Source: Candidatus Zixiibacteriota bacterium (lineage in GTDB: Bacteria > Zixibacteria > MSB-5A5 > CAIYYT01). Taken from it: a stretch of DNA of 8,084 bases. The first letter of the stretch is position 1; every line of letters starts with the position of its first letter. Location: positions 1-8,084 of the forward strand of contig JAGLUH010000473.1 in NCBI GenBank assembly GCA_023134875.1, in the 5' to 3' direction. Under the pieces are notes generated by a model. It had not been told where the DNA came from and did no database searches. It worked only from the letters and a program-made list of their open reading frames with translations. Below are positions 5,241 through 8,084 of this stretch, in pieces. The translations under genes were made by a program, and so were the position numbers.

Positions 5241-6044
5241 ATGCAACTTGCTATCGGCACGACATTCGACTATCAAGTCCCTGTGGAACAACAGCTTATC
5301 GAATTGGAGGATACGGTTTTCACAGCGATAAGCCTCGGTGCTAATACTGTCCATTCCGGATACCTGCATCGGCAGGGACAGAGGAAGCTTTTGGCGCTTT
5401 CGGAAAAACACAGGCTGGAAATCGATTCGCTGCATGTACCCTTCACTCGCGGCTATGATCTCTCCCATGCCGATTCGGAATCGCGGATGGCGGCTGTCTG
5501 CCGGGTGGCGCTCTGCCTGGCAGCGGCAGTGGAATTGACCTGTCCAACTGCTATTGTCCATCTTAATCACTTCTCTCCCAAAGGATATCAACAAAATGTT
5601 GATTCTTTACTTTATTCCCTGGATGTCCTGATCGAGTCCGCCGAGAATATGAAAATCAATATCGCTGCTGAGAATCTCTACGATTCAATCTCGCTGGAGT
5701 TCCTGGAAAGGGCGCTGGCTGAGTTCAAATCGGAACGTTTCGGTTTCTGCTACGATTCAAGCCACGATCTGCTCTCCGGAAACGAACCGTATCGAATTCT
5801 GGAGAAGTACGCCGACCGGCTTCTGGCGGTGCATCTCTCTGATAATGACGGCCGGGAGGATTGCCACTGGATATCGTTTACCGGCCAGGTTGACTGGGAA
5901 CGGATTTGCTCGATTCTCAAGGAGAGCGGCTATAGTGGCTCGCTGCTTCTCGAAGTGGAGAATCGGGAGGAAAAAGAGACAGCCCAATTCCTCCAGGAAG
6001 CGTCTGACGCCGCGCTGCGCCTGCGTGGGATGATCAATGGCTGA
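5241..6044 (+). CDS. Sugar phosphate isomerase/epimerase-like TIM-barrel protein
   Basis: The 267-residue protein belongs to the xylose isomerase-like/AP endonuclease 2 superfamily (IolI-type barrels). It has the normal length for a single barrel. Expected metal-site residues are present: Glu144 in AAENLYD, Asp172 and His175 in CYDSSHD, His198 in AVHLSDND, a His209 region before WISFTGQVDW, and Glu238 in LLLEVEN. His65 in SLHVPF and His107/His110 in IVHLNH are further pocket candidates. Members isomerise or epimerise sugars and inosose-type compounds, or cut DNA at abasic sites; the short length and lack of endonuclease-IV-specific ligands favour a small-molecule enzyme. It is cytoplasmic. 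ATG 5241 is chosen because an in-frame TAA lies at 5232-5234 and the first barrel strand (LAIGTT) follows at once. The site AAGAGG is only 2 bases away, so initiation may be weak. It is divergent from the cupin gene. Confidence 0.88.
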   Translation: MQLAIGTTFDYQVPVEQQLIELEDTVFTAISLGANTVHSGYLHRQGQRKLLALSEKHRLEIDSLHVPFTRGYDLSHADSESRMAAVCRVALCLAAAVELTCPTAIVHLNHFSPKGYQQNVDSLLYSLDVLIESAENMKINIAAENLYDSISLEFLERALAEFKSERFGFCYDSSHDLLSGNEPYRILEKYADRLLAVHLSDNDGREDCHWISFTGQVDWERICSILKESGYSGSLLLEVENREEKETAQFLQEASDAALRLRGMING

Positions 6045-6066
6045 AAAGGCTTGTAGGTTGCGGTGC

Positions 6067-6094
6067 CAAAAGTGCAGGACTTCTGACCTGCACT
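6067..6094 (-). terminator. Hairpin between convergent genes, likely terminator of the dipeptidase-SDR unit
   Basis: AGTGCAGG (6071-6078) pairs perfectly with CCTGCACT (6087-6094) around loop ACTTCTGA. On the minus strand the stem runs into TTTTGG, a short U-tract, 39 bases after the stop of the SDR-like gene. Its CAGGA...CCTG core resembles the hairpins at 437-460 and 3790-3813, so it may be one of the dispersed repeats that also works as a terminator. Confidence 0.5.
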
Positions 6095-6132
6095 ACAGGC
6101 TCGATTCCCGTTTACACAGAAATGACAGGCCA

Positions 6133-6921
6133 TCAGATCGACTTGACGAAGCCGCCATCCAGATTGATGGCAACACCGGTGAGATAGCCCGCCTTGTCGC
6201 TGGCCAGGTAAGCGGCCAGGTAACCGAGTTCACGCGGCTCGGCGAGACGTCCGGCGGGGATATTTTTCTCCCAGCCAGCCCGTACTTTTTTAGGAGAAAC
6301 GCCGGTCGACTTGGAAATCTGCTGTGCCAGTTCCTGTAATCTTTCGGTCGCAGTATAACCGGGGCAGATACAGTTTACCGTAACGCCGAAGGGAGCGATC
6401 TCGTTAGCCAGCGTCTTGGTGAAACCATGAACACCGGCGCGGGCGGTGTTGGAAAGGATCAGGTTATCAATCGGTTGCTGCGCTGCGACTGAGGTGATGT
6501 TGATAATCCGTCCCCACCTTCTTTCCTTCATTGACGGCACCACCTGCATACAGAGACGGATAGTCGATTTCAAATTTAGTTGATAGGCAATATCCCAGTC
6601 ACCGTCGCCGAACTGCTCGAATATCCCCGAAGGCGGCCCGCCGGCATTGCAGACAAGGATATCTATCGGCCCCAGCTTATTGGTTACTTTACGAACCGCA
6701 GATTCAATCTGGCGTTTGCTGGTGACATCACACTTGACGCTGATCACCATGTTGCCGGTGGCGGTGTTGATCTGCCGTGCTGTGTCTTTCAGATTAGAGG
6801 CGGTACGCGCCAGTATCGCCACTTTGCAGCCTTCCTCGGAAAGAACCGTCGCTATTGCCCGACCGATTCCCGATGAGCCACCGGCCACCAATGCAACTTT
6901 ATCAGTCAATTCCAGGTCCAC
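6133..6921 (-). CDS. SDR-fold protein with altered active site (3-oxoacyl-ACP reductase-like)
   Basis: The 262-residue Rossmann-fold protein has the normal length of a classical short-chain dehydrogenase. The cofactor loop is AGGSSGIG (13-20, where most have TGxxxGIG), then NAGG (92-95), Asn116 in QLNLKS, Ser144 in NITSVAA, CPGYTATERL (186-195) and a C-terminal GVAINLDGGFV. The catalytic YxxxK is absent: the equivalent stretch LSNTARAG puts Ser157 at the Tyr and Arg161 at the Lys position. This matches a recognised divergent group (as I recall, BKR_like_SDR_like, cd05344) whose members lack the standard tetrad, so annotation as a functional reductase is unsafe. The start is GTG at 6921-6919; it shares one base with the TAG of the dipeptidase gene (TAGTG), and GGAG within that gene's last codons acts as ribosome site 8 bases upstream. 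Translation is probably coupled to the dipeptidase. Confidence 0.88.
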   Translation of the reverse strand: MDLELTDKVALVAGGSSGIGRAIATVLSEEGCKVAILARTASNLKDTARQINTATGNMVISVKCDVTSKRQIESAVRKVTNKLGPIDILVCNAGGPPSGIFEQFGDGDWDIAYQLNLKSTIRLCMQVVPSMKERRWGRIINITSVAAQQPIDNLILSNTARAGVHGFTKTLANEIAPFGVTVNCICPGYTATERLQELAQQISKSTGVSPKKVRAGWEKNIPAGRLAEPRELGYLAAYLASDKAGYLTGVAINLDGGFVKSI

Positions 6922-8084
6922 TATTTCAACTCCGCAAACAGATGGGCGACGGTGATGATTCCCCGATGGAAGTCAGAGAGGGAGAACTTCTCATTCGGCG
7001 AGTGAGCGTTGTCATCATGCTGACCGAATCCGAGCAGCAATGTATCCAGACCCAATTCCTCCTTGAAGACATTGACAATCGGGATCGAACCGCCCTCCCT
7101 GATAAACACCGGTTTCCGGCCGAAACCTTTCTCCAGGGCGACATTCCCCGCCCTGACAAGAAAGCTGTCGCGTGAGACAATCGCCGGCCTGGCGCCCCCC
7201 TGCCTGGTTATTTCGACTGTCACCGCCGGTGAGGCGACTTTGCGAACATAGCGCTCGAACTTATCGAGGATATCTTCTGGGTTCTGATCCGGCACCAGCC
7301 GCATCGTCACCTTGGCGCCCGCCCAGGAGGGAATGATGGTCTTGCCGCCTTCGCCCTGGTAGCCGCCATAGATGCCGTTGATCTCGCAGGTGGGACGCGC
7401 CCAATTGCGCTCCAGCGTCGTGTAGCCTTTCTCGCCGACAGTGGCGGGCGAACCGGTTGATTTCAGGTAAGCTGCCTCCTTAAAGGGCAGCGAGGCGAAC
7501 ATCTCCCGCTCCCACTCTTCCACCTCCCTGACATCGTCATAGAAACCATCGATGGCGACACGGTAATTATCATCATGGAATGCGGCAATGATGCGCGCCA
7601 GCTCGCTGATGGGATTGGCCACTGAGCCGCCAAAACTGCCCGAATGCAAATCCTTGGTGGGTCCGGTAACCTTGATCTCGGCGGCGGCCACTCCGCGCAG
7701 GCCATAGGTAATCGCGGGGACACCCCGGCCATACATCGCCGTATCGCTGACGATGACGCCATCCGCTTTCAGCTTGTCATGGTTGCCCTTGATGAACACT
7801 TCGAGGTTATCGGCGGCGGTCTCCTCCTCGCCCTCGATCACGAACTTGATATTGACCGGCAGCGAACCCACTGCCTTGAGATAGGCCTCCACCGCCAGCA
7901 GGTGAATCAGAAACTGTCCCTTGTCATCAGTCGCACCGCGGGCGTAGATAGTGTCGCCGTCAACATGCGGTTCAAAGGGAGGCTTGTGCCACAGATCAAG
8001 GGGATCGACCGGCTGCACATCGTAGTGCCCGTAAATCAACAGTGTGCGCTTGTTGGCGGGATTGGCGTATTCGGCATAGACAAT
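6921..8084 (-). CDS. M20-family metallodipeptidase (5' end outside window)
   Basis: The frame is open to the window edge; 387 residues are visible (8084 down to TAG at 6923-6921). Relatives are about 450-460 residues long, so roughly 70-80 N-terminal residues are missing. The TTG at 8039 is an internal Leu codon, since coding continues upstream as VYAEYANPANKRTLLIYGHYDV. Di-zinc site motifs are complete: GHYDVQP (fragment His20, Asp22), ATDDKGQ (Asp53/54), EGEEE (near residues 84-88, catalytic base plus ligand), VSDTAM (Asp114) and AHSPNE (His361). DLHSGSFGG (His147) marks the lid/dimer domain, whose His completes the partner's active site in cytosolic nonspecific dipeptidases. It should be a cytoplasmic dipeptidase or related amidohydrolase; substrate preference is not readable. 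It is the first of a two-gene unit with the SDR-like gene. Confidence 0.93.
   Translation of the reverse strand: MVYAEYANPANKRTLLIYGHYDVQPVDPLDLWHKPPFEPHVDGDTIYARGATDDKGQFLIHLLAVEAYLKAVGSLPVNIKFVIEGEEETAADNLEVFIKGNHDKLKADGVIVSDTAMYGRGVPAITYGLRGVAAAEIKVTGPTKDLHSGSFGGSVANPISELARIIAAFHDDNYRVAIDGFYDDVREVEEWEREMFASLPFKEAAYLKSTGSPATVGEKGYTTLERNWARPTCEINGIYGGYQGEGGKTIIPSWAGAKVTMRLVPDQNPEDILDKFERYVRKVASPAVTVEITRQGGARPAIVSRDSFLVRAGNVALEKGFGRKPVFIREGGSIPIVNVFKEELGLDTLLLGFGQHDDNAHSPNEKFSLSDFHRGIITVAHLFAELK

Noticed and set aside
5142..5594. Minus-strand open frame of 150 codons over the divergent region
   Set aside because: It covers the cupin promoter and the start of the TIM-barrel gene antisense, with no domain.
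8037..8039. TTG as the true start of the dipeptidase
   Set aside because: It is the Leu codon of the conserved LLIYGHYDV strand, and the frame continues with family-like sequence to the window edge.

Overview
The window looks like chromosomal DNA from an uncultured bacterium of the FCB superphylum, with candidate division Zixibacteria or a close relative as the best guess. This rests on recall, not on a search. The pointers are a C-terminal dockerin-like repeat of the form GDVDCSGTVNISDIVYLI at the left edge, a lipoprotein related to ethylbenzene dehydrogenase haem-binding subunits, a GAF-SpoIIE phosphatase, and long intergenic regions packed with short variable inverted repeats. I see no phage, insertion-sequence, CRISPR or RNA gene.

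Layout: 1-135 (+) is the tail of a secreted dockerin-repeat protein. 136-627 is a gene-free block of hairpins. 628-2307 (+) encodes a GAF-PP2C (RsbU/SpoIIE-type) phosphatase, followed after 63 bases by 2371-3543 (+), a haem-binding-domain lipoprotein; the two may be co-transcribed. 3544-3936 is a second hairpin block, and its right end forms a terminator for the leftward lipoprotein gene 3937-4581 (-). A terminator at 4701-4728 ends the small cupin gene 4798-5145 (-). That gene is divergent from 5241-6044 (+), a sugar-isomerase-like TIM-barrel protein. The 95-base divergent region carries a sigma70-like promoter and a 12-base perfect palindrome. A hairpin at 6071-6094 separates the TIM-barrel gene from a leftward pair: an M20 dipeptidase (5' end outside the window) and a short-chain dehydrogenase-like protein lacking the usual Tyr/Lys pair. 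The stop codon of the first and the GTG start of the second share one base.

The genes do not form one obvious pathway. The supportable pairings are phosphatase plus haem lipoprotein (signalling next to an envelope redox or ligand-binding protein), cupin plus TIM-barrel (both probably metal-dependent small-molecule enzymes, sharing a control region), and dipeptidase plus SDR-like protein (coupled translation).

I did not find a convincing new multi-gene system. The most interesting signal is the intergenic repeat family. Several short hairpins in different gaps share a G(T/C)AGG tag or a CAGGA...CCTG core, and their stems differ by compensatory base changes, which points to selection on, or copying of, folded structure. 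The divergent SDR active site and the C-x3-C-H motif of the haem lipoprotein are the best protein-level leads.
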